DNA of 64,000 bases from Rhynchopus sp. YZ270_cl-10 (GCA_964035575.1 OZ037856.1:1302001-1366000); one strand, 5' to 3'; shown: positions 49,101 to 58,528, counted from the stretch's first letter. The notes: generated by a model from the letters alone, not told the origin. Numbers and translations are program-made.

Positions 49101-50830
49101 TGTTCCTGATGGCAGGGCAGTCGAACATGGTGGGTCACGGGAGCAGGTCGGACCTGCAGAACTACCTGTCCCTGCGCACGGAGCTGCTTGAGAGACGCAC
49201 CGACGTGTTCGCAAAGTCGATCATTGAGCGCTCACGTGGGACCGCCGGGCTTGGGCCCTTCTACGGTGCGTCGTTCGGGCCGGAGCTGGGCTTCGGGCAC
49301 GTGCTGGGGGACGCACTGTCGGAGGACGTGTACCTGTTCAAGGCGTCGAAGGGGGGCACGCAGATTGCACGGGCAGACCACTGGTCGCCGACAGGAGACG
49401 CAGACAACCTGTACGCGCAGATGGTGGCCGGGTTTGCGGCGTTCCGTGCGACGCTGCCTGCGGACCACGTTGTGTCTGGGTTTGTCTGGTCGCAGGGCTA
49501 CAACGACGCCTTCTCGGACGCAGACGCGAACGGCTACGAGGCTGCACTCATAAAGCTGATTGCTGCTGTGCGGGCGGATGTGGGTGTGCCGGCCCTCCCT
49601 GTGGTGGTGGTGCAGGGGAACGACAACCAGGGGGTGCGCGGGGGCGTGATCCGCCGTGCGCAGGCGGCAGTGGCGACGGCGGACGCACACGCGGACTGGG
49701 TTCCCTCGGACGACCTGTACCACTACTTCCACTACGACGGGGGGTCGATGGTCGCGATCGGGGAGCGTGCGGGGCGTGCGATGCTGCCCCTCCTGGGTGT
49801 GTCTGCGGCGGGGGCGTTCCCAGACGTGTACGTGGCTGTGTCGGGTGCGGTGCTGCAGGTGGGCGCTGCGGAGGGTGTGCTTGCAAACGACCGTGGCGTG
49901 GCGGCACAGGGCGCACAGGCTGTTGTGACTGCGGCTCCGGCACACGGGACACTGCGCCTTGGCGCCAGCGGGGGCTTTGTGTACACACCGGCGCCTGCGT
50001 TTGTTGGGCGCGACACGTTCTCGTACACGGTGGTGCAGAACGGGGTGGCAGGGGCCGGGGGCGCTGCGGAGGTGGAGGTGTGGGTCGAGACACAGGACGC
50101 GGCTGCAGAGCACCTCATCCTGCACTACGCGTTTGAGTCTGCGGGTGTGCCTGTGTCGCCGTCGGCGTCAGCGTCAGCACCGTCGGTTGTGTACGACACC
50201 ACGAAGCACGTGCAGGCGTACGTGGACCCCTCTGGCGTGTCTGTGGGTGTGCCCGGCGGTGTGTCTGGGAACTGTGCAGAACTGTCGGGCAAGAAGGGTG
50301 CGTGGAACAACGGCCACATGAAGGTGCAGATGTCCCCGATGCCGGCCTTCCTGCTGCTGCGCGAGGACGACGTCACCGTGAGCACGTGGGTCAAGATCGC
50401 TGCAGGAGGGGACGGCGGCGAGATGCCCATCTTCTCCAACGCAGGGCGCCCGAACTCGCGTGGGCTCACGCTCCTGACGGCAGGGGCTGGGAAGTCGTTC
50501 AAGACTGTTGTGTACGCACGCGACGGGAAGAAGGTGACGGTTGCGGGGAACACTGCACACCCGATCGACGACGGCGAGTGGCACCACGTGGCTGCTGTGG
50601 TGTCGCGTGCGACAGACACTGCGACAAACTACGTGGACGGGGTGGCAGTGGCAACAGCAAGCATCGCAGGTGTGGTGGGGCTGTTCGAGGAGGGCTACTA
50701 CACGCGCTTTGGGGGTGTTGCCTGGCTTGGGAAGTACAACAAGTTTGTGGGGCACATGGACGAGATGCGGGTGTACCGTGCTGCACTGTCTCCGTTGCAG
50801 GTTGCCCAGTTGTATGCAGACCGGATGTGA
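46115..50830 (+). CDS. Large secreted multidomain protein: LamG, zincin, SASA esterase, cadherin-like
   Basis: 1,571 residues, no intron. A signal peptide (MALLALCVGLVQGS) opens it. LamG-like domain 1 is at about 45-225 (VDFSIAGYVKP ... ETGVWHQVVLTY). A Thr/Pro linker follows, then a Cys-rich knot (about 285-330) and LamG-like 2 (about 340-525). A metallopeptidase-like domain at about 530-790 has HENFH (His625, Glu626, His629, an HExxH) and ESTASW 20 residues later, like the DUF6055 family. A second Thr/Pro linker (PATKAPRTSAPETRAP) leads to a SASA/CE6-type carbohydrate esterase (about 990-1230) with nucleophile Ser1003 in MAGQSNM and WSQGYND at 1125. A cadherin-like/VCBS-type repeat (1236-1327) and LamG-like 3 (1334-1571; DDGEWHHVAAVV) end it. 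There is no membrane anchor. Likely a secreted glycan-binding hydrolase. Confidence 0.85.
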   Translation: MRQSMALLALCVGLVQGSIYSQYTLDGPEVTDTFGRTSTTKKLVLGSGDNAVCGKSYHMLNGDFISLKEGNGAPTGNVDFSIAGYVKPVGVMSRGSRTLFTLGGTDRARDRTRGNWGAWVMVGSRGHLSVRTPLFRARSSAKLETGVWHQVVLTYTAAETMLRLWVDGEVVLSKRATMDLHRSSRYGGMAIGEFHLGGTKMSRGGEFFVDHVSFADHVMTPQEARAPCLQDTGAPATKAPRTSAPDTFAPETEVPRTSTPVTSTLSPSPLPSPTSPSSSAAVCAQRGAVCGVVRAQDGTTVQCGSCAAGDVCSFNRCEARCALAGIGQGPFDASLFAYVPLEFSYEDLSAHAHAVSAELFPTDRREEQFPYESVTDMASRAVRVDFGALSAGPGAVTLSLQVQPHTAGQTGVLLQSEAVTVAEDAGRVSVTVRAAGGAEVAVEHTTALSHRHCNHVAVVVAADGAVAVYVNGVAARGSPVSVSGTMQVGGVLSVPQHPGKVWDVRVYSRALGAAEVEALGNRCGDVRTSSLVVPDAAMPNFLCGVYQCIYWAEGVTDTTQDSFDYQLSGHDMTWEHNVMETGMYVHGALCAEYAKPRQVLLTDGYRQRWVSKFHFGKPWNQYVLHENFHAYQRRTYGATKFLAESTASWGAFSQKPTAYDTILGMYTLQPQLALWTTQSSTFADGIVDIGKGGHQYGAAIWEWYVTHHVLGDDFWVGKVFNRRRLGLAPLSGAPAEGMYNALAEAGYDMREVFSDFAARVTTWDVDYEDTFRASEAGSFRRLNGKNKKNKVNPVADEEVDNKVAVFYGAGGTDGAWVSVPGRYMIGDWAFNAYEVSGVAAETQYTVGVVPSAANPAYSEFRAQAVVYNTATGERRYVRLPAAAAGTGGKAVTATVRVGAGETLYLVVANTPATQFRDFLAYSYDYLIQAGGAPPAPVPVTVAPTPLPTPLPSTTAPATKAPRTSAPETRAPATRTPTTEAPAPTPSTPPARKPTRVFLMAGQSNMVGHGSRSDLQNYLSLRTELLERRTDVFAKSIIERSRGTAGLGPFYGASFGPELGFGHVLGDALSEDVYLFKASKGGTQIARADHWSPTGDADNLYAQMVAGFAAFRATLPADHVVSGFVWSQGYNDAFSDADANGYEAALIKLIAAVRADVGVPALPVVVVQGNDNQGVRGGVIRRAQAAVATADAHADWVPSDDLYHYFHYDGGSMVAIGERAGRAMLPLLGVSAAGAFPDVYVAVSGAVLQVGAAEGVLANDRGVAAQGAQAVVTAAPAHGTLRLGASGGFVYTPAPAFVGRDTFSYTVVQNGVAGAGGAAEVEVWVETQDAAAEHLILHYAFESAGVPVSPSASASAPSVVYDTTKHVQAYVDPSGVSVGVPGGVSGNCAELSGKKGAWNNGHMKVQMSPMPAFLLLREDDVTVSTWVKIAAGGDGGEMPIFSNAGRPNSRGLTLLTAGAGKSFKTVVYARDGKKVTVAGNTAHPIDDGEWHHVAAVVSRATDTATNYVDGVAVATASIAGVVGLFEEGYYTRFGGVAWLGKYNKFVGHMDEMRVYRAALSPLQVAQLYADRM

Positions 50831-52380
50831 GAGAGGGGGGAGCAGGAGGAGGAGGAGGAGGAGGAGGAATGCATTCCTCGATCTCGGATTTTTTTGGGTG
50901 GGGCGGAAACGGAACCATCAGAACTGGGCAAGATGTTCTAACAATGTAAAGGGCCAAGTCAAAGGCAAAAGAGAATCACCAAACATATATTATTTTTTCC
51001 AGAAACAAAACGCACTGCCACATTTTGTCTTTACCTTTACCTTTACCTTTTATCTGTATCTTATCCAGTGTTCCGTTTTCCCGTTTTAAAACCCAAGGAA
51101 AAGAAGAGAAGAGAAGAGAAACCATCACATTATTTATTCCACCCCTTTTTTTGTCTTGCATGTGCATCTGTATTGCATGTTCTACACTTTTCTCTTTCTT
51201 AACTGCGGGTGTCTATTTATTAAACTGTTTCTACTCAGCACACCCTTTTCTTCCTGCTTTTAATTCGTTATGAGTTCACAACACCCACGGCAAAAACACA
51301 CGACTCAGCTATCAGAACGCATTGGTGTTCTTTCCACCTTACCTGGCGATGTAGCTAGCAATGTGGCGAGACGCACCACCCGGCGTTCAGTGTTGTGTTG
51401 TGTTTTGTGTGTTCCTGCACGTGTTGCCAACCAACAAAGGTCTACCGGCTATTTGCTTAGTTTGGTTGATCTGCACCCTTTCCCCCTTTTTCGCTTTCCC
51501 CTTTTCTTTCGTTCCGATTTAATCCCTGTTCTGCAGTAATAGACGCATGTTGCCTCTGTGAGGCGCGTATGTCTTTGAAAGCTGTCTTTTCTTCTTGTCC
51601 TTGTCTCCATAAATATTATCACGTTACCTTTTTGATCAACAGCTACTAGTTGATTTCGTTCTGGGGCGTTCTTGTACAGACTGTACATAAACAGACAACC
51701 TGTGAACAACACACAAGCAGCCCTTGTCTTCCAACCCAACCCCCTTCCTCCTTTCCGTTGCTTCTTTTAGCCCCCCCCTCCCCGTTCTTTTTCTTAACTT
51801 TTCCGCACCCACGTTCCCTTGTTGTTTTTGCTGTCTGCCCTCAAAAATAATTGTGCAGAGAATCCAATTTACTGCACGAAGGCAACCCCAAACAACAAGT
51901 AAGAACGTGAAGAGAGTGGTTATATTATTCATAGAAAACACAGAAGTCTGTGTGTGGCCACCCCTCACCCCTGTACCTGTTCTGGGTAGCACAACAAGCT
52001 TGCTCATTTCTGGCCTTCTCCTCTTCCTTTGAGAGGAGAGTGCCAAACCACGTTGTCCACACAGAAGGTTGCAGAGAAAGGTCGTGCCACGTGGCACAAC
52101 ACACATACACACCGCTTCTGACTGTTTATCGTTCCCTTTCCCCCCTCACCTTACCCACTGCATGACATGTCGCACAAAAAGAACCCCAGCCACGACTAAT
52201 CTCCCAAGCAAGTTTATGTAACAACAATCTTCCCTCAAAGCCACACCATTCCTCATATTCACAGATTGTATCTCTCTACATAAAAGAGACAGCAGGTGAG
52301 GAGAGTAGTAGTGGAGAGCGACACTGACTTGCGACACAGCACTCACAGACACACTTGGCATATACAACGCAAAAGAGAAG
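50831..52380. other. Intergenic region
   Basis: A GGA-repeat tract (50843-50868) follows the stop codon. The rest is T- and C-rich with no recognised gene or repeat partner. Open frames here are not supported by any motif. Confidence 0.4.
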
Positions 52381-53855
52381 ATGACGTTTCCCGGACCTAT
52401 ATTTATGCGGCAGATGCTGCTTCCGTTGCTGCTGACAGCAGTGGCCTGGGGAGACGAGACGGAGACAGCAACGGTGACTGTGTCCGTGGTATGCACCGAG
52501 TGTGGCAAGGCGACGGTGTGTCTGCAGGAGAGGCAGTGTCTGAGGCTGTGGCGCTGTGCACAGCAAGCACGTCGTCGGCGGACGGCACGAACACGACCGG
52601 GAATGTTGTGACTGGGGCACAAGCAACACGTCGGCGCCCTTTGTGACCTCAGCAGAGACGGAGGTGGCGATACTGTGCGAGGCCGGGGTGGTGCAGTTTG
52701 AGCTGACTGCAGAGGGTGATGTGTCTTCGGAGGCGGGGTTGTCGATTGAGACTGCGCTGGTGTCGATGAACGTGACAGTGGAGAGCGACATGAACAGCAG
52801 CACAATGACAGCATCGCCAGCGACGGGGGCGCTGGTGCTGGACTGGGAGGGGGCGCTTGAGTGGAATGCTTGCGGAGGAGACGGCAACGTCTGTGGTGGT
52901 TGGGTTTGGGGTGGAGAAGGCGTTCAATGGGACGGCGGTGGAGACACTGATGTACGTCGACTTTGCGCTGCCGGACAACAAACGATACGAATGAGACAGA
53001 CGCTGCCGTGACGACTGAGGCACCTGCCGACAGCAACTCGACAGACGTGGACGTGGACGACCTGGACCTGGACCTGCCATCGCAGCTGGGGTTCCGCGTG
53101 GACGGGGTGCCGCTTTTTGATGGGATCATCGACGCTGCCAACACCGTCTGTGCAGGAGACGGACGCGCCCTTTGTGCTTGTCTTCACGGAGGAACCGGAC
53201 TGGGGGACAGACGCGCATGCGGAGGTGGCGGAGTACGATGACTACGAGGGGGACGAGGACACGAGGTGGAGGCGGACACGATTGCCTGGGGCGGGTCAGT
53301 GTCTGCAACGACGTCGCTCTTCGGGTTGCTGGCAGCGCCGGTAACGGGGCCGTTCACGGTGGGCACACTTGGTGCGCTGGAGGTGGCGCGTTCGGTGGAG
53401 ACTCCCGGGTTTGCGGTGGGCGGGACGATGGCGTACGCGTCGGAGGGGTGCTCGGCGGACAACGGCGGGACGGTGGAGGTGACTGTGGCGAGCGCAGGGC
53501 TGAATGTGTCCGGGACGATGATGCAGACGGCAGCGTGTGGGGCAGACGGGGTCTCGCCACAGTGGGCCATGCGTGCGATGCTGGACGTGGGGACGGAGTT
53601 GTTTGAGTCGGGGTCTGCAGACGAGCGACATCATCTCGACTGTTTGACGAAGCCTGGGTGGGAGGTGCACGCTGCATTCGATGTGAGTACACTGTCACAG
53701 GACAAGCACTGTGTATCTGTGTATCAGTCTTCCTTGCACAGCATCCAGGTGCAAGCAGAAGGTGCGAAGGCTGGGTACTATGAGTTCAAGTCAGACGGAA
53801 CCGAGACTGTTGCATCGCAACTGATGATGTGGGCGTCAAAAGACATGGAGGGGCC
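52381..53855 (+). pseudogene. Broken gene for a secreted Thr/Val-rich protein
   Basis: A clear signal peptide starts at 52381 (FMRQMLLPLLLTAVAWG). Coding-like sequence rich in T, V, A, D and E continues to about 53855, but in pieces that change frame at least six times: frame 1 to about 52520, then short stretches in other frames, a long stretch 52620-52890 (AEGDVSSEAGLSIETALV), 52890-52990 (FGVEKAFNG), 52990-53130 (TTEAPADSNSTDVDVDDLD), 53130-53270, and 53266-53855 (VGTLGALEVARSVETPGFAV). No GTATG...ACAG intron explains the changes. I do not recognise a family; N-x-S/T sites and acidic stretches suggest a surface or secreted protein. Many sequencing errors in one gene would give the same picture. 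The 3' part runs into the 13-nt array. Confidence 0.65.
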
Positions 53856-53857
53856 TT

Positions 53858-54461
53858 CCTTGCACAGCATCCTTGCACAGCATCCTTGCACAGCATCCTT
53901 GCACAGCATCCTTGCACAGCATCCTTGCACAGCATCCTTGCACAGCATCCTTGCACAGCATCCTTGCACAGCATCCTTGCACAGCATCCTTGCACAGCAT
54001 CCTTGCACAGCATCCTTGCACAGCATCCTTGCACAGCATCCTTGCACAGCATCCTTGCACAGCATCCTTGCACAGCATCCTTGCACAGCATCCTTGCACA
54101 GCATCCTTGCACAGCATCCTTGCACAGCATCCTTGCACAGCATCCTTGCACAGCATCCTTGCACAGCATCCTTGCACAGCATCCTTGCACAGCATCCTTG
54201 CACAGCATCCTTGCACAGCATCCTTGCACAGCATCCTTGCACAGCATCCTTGCACAGCATCCTTGCACAGCATCCTTGCACAGCATCCTTGCACAGCATC
54301 CTTGCACAGCATCCTTGCACAGCATCCTTGCACAGCATCCTTGCACAGCATCCTTGCACAGCATCCTTGCACAGCATCCTTGCACAGCATCCTTGCACAG
54401 CATCCTTGCACAGCATCCTTGCACAGCATCCTTGCACAGCATCCTTGCACAGCATCCTTGC
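53858..54461. repeat. 13-nt tandem array, about 46 copies
   Basis: The unit CCTTGCACAGCAT is repeated without visible interruption. Because 13 is not a multiple of 3 and no phase holds a stop, several frames on both strands stay open through the array; these are not genes. A single copy (TTCCTTGCACAGCATCC) stands alone at 53730-53746 inside the preceding broken gene, in the same CTTCC context as the array's first unit, so the array probably arose from that gene's own sequence. Confidence 0.95.
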
Positions 54462-54465
54462 AGGC

Positions 54466-54780
54466 CACTCCGGTGCACAGGGGGCACGTCCGGTGCACAG
54501 GGGGCGCACCCCAAAACGGTGCACAGGGGGCGCCCAAAAATCCGGTGCACAGGGGGCGTTTTACCCGTGATTTAATAGCCGGGCGCCCCCTGTGCACCGT
54601 TTTGACACGCCCCCTGTGCACCGTTTTTGGGGCGCCCCCTGTGCACCGGATTCTAGGCGCCCCCTGTGCACCGGATTTTCCGAGGATACGCCCCCTGTGC
54701 ACCGATTTTTGACTTAGGCGCCCCCTGTGCACCGGATATTTCTCAAAAACGCACCCTGTGCACCGGATCCAGTCTGCTCA
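54466..54780. repeat. Block of GGTGCACAGGGGGC motifs in both orientations
   Basis: Four copies of GGTGCACAGGGGGC on the + strand (54471-54556) face seven inverted copies (54578-54765, the last a variant) across a 25-nt spacer. Spacing between copies is about 20-33 nt with non-conserved linkers. The inverted set is matched, copy by copy including the linkers, by the right-arm block at 59736-59930. Confidence 0.9.
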
Positions 54781-54807
54781 GGGTTCAGTAACTTAGCTGT
54801 TTCTCGC

Positions 54808-55110
54808 GGGGTTCATTTTTTTTAAAAAAAGGGGTTCATTTTTTTTAAAAAAAGGGGTTCATTTTTTTTAAAAAGGGGTTCATTTTTTTTAAAAAGGGGT
54901 TCATTTTTTTTAAAAGGGGTTCATTTTTTTTAAAGGGGTTCATTTTTTTTAAAGGGGTTCATTTTTTTTTAAAAAAGGGGTTCATTTTTTTTTAAAAAAA
55001 GGGGTTCATTTTTTTTTAAAAAAAGGGGTTCATTTTTTTTTAAAAAAAGGGGTTCATTTTTTTTTAAAAAGGGGTTCATTTTTTTTTAAAAAGGGGTTCA
55101 TTTTTTTTTA
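54808..55110. repeat. Tandem ~21-nt units at the 5' end of the retroposon
   Basis: About 14 copies of GGGGTTCATTTTTTTT followed by 3-7 A. The change from 8 to 9 T after the seventh unit and the varying A count make two sub-blocks. Confidence 0.9.
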
Positions 55111-56048
55111 CACAAAAAACTATGTTAAGACGAAATCCTACCGATGTGCCTACATGGGGCGTCCCCCGTCAGTAGTGCGCCAGATGAGGGGCACGAAGCG
55201 AAATGCGGTGAAAGGTGCAGGCCTGTTTTGCAGCAGGTCTGGAGAGTTGTGGCAACTCGTCTGCTGAGCGTGTGAAGTATCAAGGCAGAGGTTCGCTGTT
55301 CAAGTAAAACCTACCCTGGTCATCCTCTGCCTGTCTTGGTTTCTGTCGTGATTGTTTGTGTTTGTGGGCGGGATCAGATGGGTGGAGGGTGTTTACTTTG
55401 TGTTTAGCTCGGAGAAGTGGCTTACCCGCCCACTCTCTGTTATTTATTCAGTGTCATTTTTTCATTCATCCCCAAAGTTTGTAGACAGAGTCAAGACCAC
55501 CTTGGCCAAAAGGGTTTTTTCACCACACTTTTCTTTTGCTTCCATTCGTGGAAGTCTTGTTTTTCTTCTGTTCCTGGCCTGACGTGTGTTCAACAGGTGT
55601 GCTATTTTTACCAAGTGGAATCCATTTTTCTTTTTCCAGGGGAGGCACTAAAACAAACCATTCTGCAGACAACAAAGCAAAGGCAATGTGTTTTTTATTC
55701 TCCCTTCCCTTCTTTTAAGTAAGGAGGATTAGGTCTTCTTTTTTTCCTTTTTTTGCCCCAGAAGTGTGACGCCTGTGTATTCAAATTGATTAAAAAGAAT
55801 AAAAAACAAACACACGATGCAGTTTCTTGTTTTGTATAAAACTCTGTTGGCTCTACCGTACTCTTCGCCCGCCTTTTATACAAAACTTGAAACACCGACC
55901 ATTTTTGGTCATCATTTTTTCCTTTTCATTTTTCCATTTCCTTTTTCCTTTTCCATTTCCTGTTCATTTTATTGTCTTTATTGTCTTCTCCATTTCTTCC
56001 TTTTTCCTTTCTATTCTCATAAAAAACTAGTCCAAGTACAAAAAAGAG

Positions 56049-56078
<30 letters not shown>
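54808..56078 (+). mobile_element. Poly(A)-tailed retroposon with 10-bp target-site duplication
   Basis: The insert of about 1.27 kb is flanked by TGTTTCTCGC on both sides (54798-54807 and 56079-56088). It begins with about 14 tandem units of GGGGTTCATTTTTTTT plus a variable A run (54808-55110), then about 935 nt of unique body, and ends in a 29-A tail. The corresponding place in the right arm (near 59690-59703) is uninterrupted, an empty site. No long reading frame is present, so it is non-autonomous (SINE-like or a retroposed transcript). Its last 170 nt are shared with 5'-truncated copies at 56905-57075 and 58690-58865. Confidence 0.75.
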
Positions 56079-56080
<2 letters not shown>

Positions 56081-56168
56081 TTTCTCGCACTGTATAACTC
56101 GTATTTGCAAGTATTTGCGCTTGCTATGTTGTGTAATCTGGCTGGTGTGATTGTGCGCGTGCGCGGGG

Positions 56169-56900
56169 TTCGGGCAACGTTATCTGGCTGGTGTGGTCGA
56201 TAGCCGGCTGGTGGGTGCGGGTGCGCGGGACCCAGCTGGTTCTAGGTTGCGTTTTCTGGTTGGTGTGGTCACTAAGCTGGCTGGTGGGTGCGGGTGCGCG
56301 GGACCTAGCTGGTTCTAGGTTGCGTTATCTGGTTCTAGGTTACGTTATCTGGCTGGTGGTTGTGCGGGTTTGCGGGTTTGCGGGTGCGCGGGTTTGCGGG
56401 TTCTAGGTTGCGTTATCCGGCTGGTGTGGTTGTGCGGGTGCGCGGGGTTCGGGCAACGTTATCTGGCTGGTGTGGTCGATAGCCGGCTGGTGGGTGCGGG
56501 TGCGCGGGACCCAGCTGGTTCTAGGTTGCGTTTTCTGGTTCTAGGTTACGTTATCTGGCTGGTGGTTGTGCGGGTTTGCGGGTTTGCGGGTGCGCGGGTT
56601 TGCGGGTTCTAGGTTGCGTTATCTGGCTGGTGTGATTGTGCGGGTGCGCGGGGTTCGGGCAACGTTATCCGGTTCGTGTGGTTACTAAGCTGGCTGGTGG
56701 GTGCGGGTGCGCGGGACCTAGCTGGTTCTAGGTTGCGTTTTCTGGTTCTAGGTTATGTTATCTGGCTGGTGGTTGTGCGGGTTTGCGGGTTCTAGGTTGC
56801 GTTATCCGACTGGTGTGGTTGTGTGGGTGTGTGGGGTTCGGGCACATTATCTGGTTCCAGGTTGCATTATCTGGCTGGTGCTAATGCGGTTGGTGTGGTT
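56169..56900. repeat. ~200-nt G-rich tandem repeats
   Basis: About three and a half units, each holding TTCTAGGTTGCGTTATC, a GTGCGGGTGCGCGGGGTTCG stretch, GCAACGTTATCTGGCTGGT, and one to four TTTGCGGG. Their reverse complements make up 58900-59670. The TTTGCGGG element is the same 9-nt unit that is amplified at 59935-60197. Confidence 0.85.
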
Positions 56901-56904
56901 GATA

Positions 56905-57075
56905 AGGTTATTCTTACTCTTCATCCACCTTTTATTCTAAACCCGACCTTTTTTGGTCATCCTTTTTTCCATTTCCATTTTCCTGTTCATTTTATTGTCT
57001 TTATTATCTTCTCCATTTTTTCCTTTTTCCTTTCTATTCTCATAAAAAAATAGACCAAGTACAGAAAAGAAAAAA
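56905..57075 (+). mobile_element. 5'-truncated copy of the retroposon (left arm)
   Basis: Matches 55866-56050: ACTCTTCATCCACCTTTTAT, GACCTTTTTTGGTCATCC, CTGTTCATTTTATTGTCTTT, TTCTATTCTCATAAAAAA, CAAGTACAGAAAAG, then an A-rich tail. Both flanks resemble each other (ATAAGGTT... and ATAGGGTTCT), clearer in the right-arm copy. Confidence 0.7.
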
Positions 57076-57239
57076 AATAGGGTTCTCGGGGGTTACTTAA
57101 CTGGTTGAGTTATCTGCAAACCTGCAAACCCGAAATAAATATCTGGCTTGTGTCAACTGTTTTGTCTTTTGGTGTGCTGGGCACTTAGGTGTTTTCATGT
57201 GTACCATGCTTCCCTACTGAGAGAAGGTTTTTATACTGT

Positions 57240-57570
57240 GTTATCTGTGTATACTGTGTATTCTGTGTATACTGTGTATACTGTGTATACTGTGTATACT
57301 GTGTATACTGTGTATACTGTGTATACTGTGTATACTGTGTATACTGTGTATACTGTGTATACTGTGTATACTGTGTATACTGTGTATACTGTGTATACTG
57401 TGTATACTGTGTATACTGTGTATACTGTGTATACTGTGTATACTGTGTATACTGTGTATACTGTGTATACTGTGTATACTGTGTATACTGTGTATACTGT
57501 GTATACTGTGTTTACTGTGTATACTGTGTATACTGTGTATACTGTGTATTCTGTGTATACTGTGTTTTTC
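57240..57570. repeat. 9-nt array (TGTGTATAC)n, left arm
   Basis: About 36 copies with a few variants (TGTGTATTC, TGTGTTTAC). The reverse-complement partner is the array at 58109-58528. Open frames of Val-Tyr-Thr type through it are by-products of a unit with no stop codon. Confidence 0.95.
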
Positions 57571-57652
57571 TGTGTGTGCTGTGAAAACTGTGTACGGGAC
57601 CCAAAATACCTGTAAAAGTCATATGGGGCATACTTTTGCGCCCCCTGTGCAC

Positions 57653-57919
57653 CCTATTTCGGGACCCCCGAAAAGCCCCCTGTGCACCCTTTTTCAGGGG
57701 TGAAATGCCCCCTGTGCACCGTATCCAAAACCAGTTCCGGGAGGTTTCGGGAGGGTTTCGGGAACCAAAAAAAGCCGCCCCCTGTGCACCTTAGATACCT
57801 CCTTGCACAGCATCCTTGCACAGCATCCTTGCACAGCATCCTTGCACAGCATCCTTGCACAGCATCCTTGCACAGCATCCTTGCACAGCATCCTTGCACA
57901 GCATCCTTGCACAGCATCC
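57653..57919. repeat. Centre of the inverted repeat, with second 13-nt array
   Basis: About 267 nt unpaired between the arms. It holds three inverted GTGCAC motifs (the fourth at 57639 is in the arm), a short self-complementary CGGGACCCCCGAAA-type stretch, GGGAGGTTTCGGGAGGGTTT, and about nine copies of CCTTGCACAGCAT (57801-57918), the same unit as at 53858-54461. Confidence 0.8.
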
Positions 57920-58002
57920 TTGTGCACAGGGGGCGCAAAAGTATGCCCCATATGACTTTTACAGGTATTTTGGGTCCCGTACACAGTTTTCACAGCACAC
58001 AC

Positions 58003-58110
58003 AGAAAAACACAGAAAAACACAGAAAAACACAGAAAAACACAGAAAAACACAGAAAAACACAGAAAAACACAGAAAAACACAGAAAAACACAGAAAAAC
58101 ACAGAAAAAC
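58003..58110. repeat. 10-nt array (ACAGAAAAAC)n, right arm only
   Basis: About 11 copies. The left arm at the matching place (near 57563-57575) has a single GTTTTTCTGT, so the array expanded after the arms separated. Confidence 0.95.
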
Positions 58111-58528
58111 ACAGTATACACAGTATACACAGTATACACAGTATACACAGTATACACAGTATACACAGTATACACAGTATACACAGTATACACAGTATAC
58201 ACAGTATACACAGTATACACAGTATACACAGTATACACAGTATACACAGTATACACAGTATACACAGTATACACAGTATACACAGTATACACAGTATACA
58301 CAGTATACACAGTATACACAGTATACACAGTATACACAGTATACACAGTATACACAGTATACACAGTATACACAGTATACACAGTATACACAGTATACAC
58401 AGTATACACAGTATACACAGTATACACAGTATACACAGTATACACAGTATACACAGTATACACAGTATACACAGTATACACAGTATACACAGTATACACA
58501 GTATACACAGTATACACAGTATACACAG
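58109..58528. repeat. 9-nt array (AGTATACAC)n, right arm
   Basis: About 46 near-perfect copies, more uniform and longer than its left-arm partner. Confidence 0.95.

Larger units (their letters stand above)
54580..57652. repeat. Left arm of a large inverted repeat
   Basis: This arm is the reverse complement of 57920-59935. Shared landmarks, outside to inside, are: the GTGCAC motif block with CCGGATCCAGTCT and GGTTCAGTAACT; three ~200-nt G-rich repeats (GGTTCTAGGTTGCGTTATCT, CGGGGTTCGGGCAACGTTAT); a truncated retroposon copy; AACTGGTTGAGTTATCTGC; GTTTTCATGTGTACCATGCT; the 9-nt array; and CCTGTAAAAGTCATATGGGG. The left arm is longer because of the insertion at 54808-56078, absent from the right arm. 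Confidence 0.9.

Noticed and set aside
52381-53855. Programmed frameshifting in a functional gene
   Set aside because: At least six shifts without a shared slippery sequence; decay or sequence error is simpler.
53858-54461. CRISPR-like array
   Set aside because: Units are directly contiguous 13-mers without spacers, in a eukaryotic genome.
53778-54732. Several overlapping open frames of 245-300 codons on both strands over the 13-nt array
   Set aside because: A stop-free 13-nt unit keeps several frames open; the products are pure repeats of one 13-residue peptide with no start context or motif.
55200-55320. tRNA-derived head of a SINE in the retroposon body
   Set aside because: GGTTCGCTGTTC is only loosely B-box-like and no A box or cloverleaf is visible.
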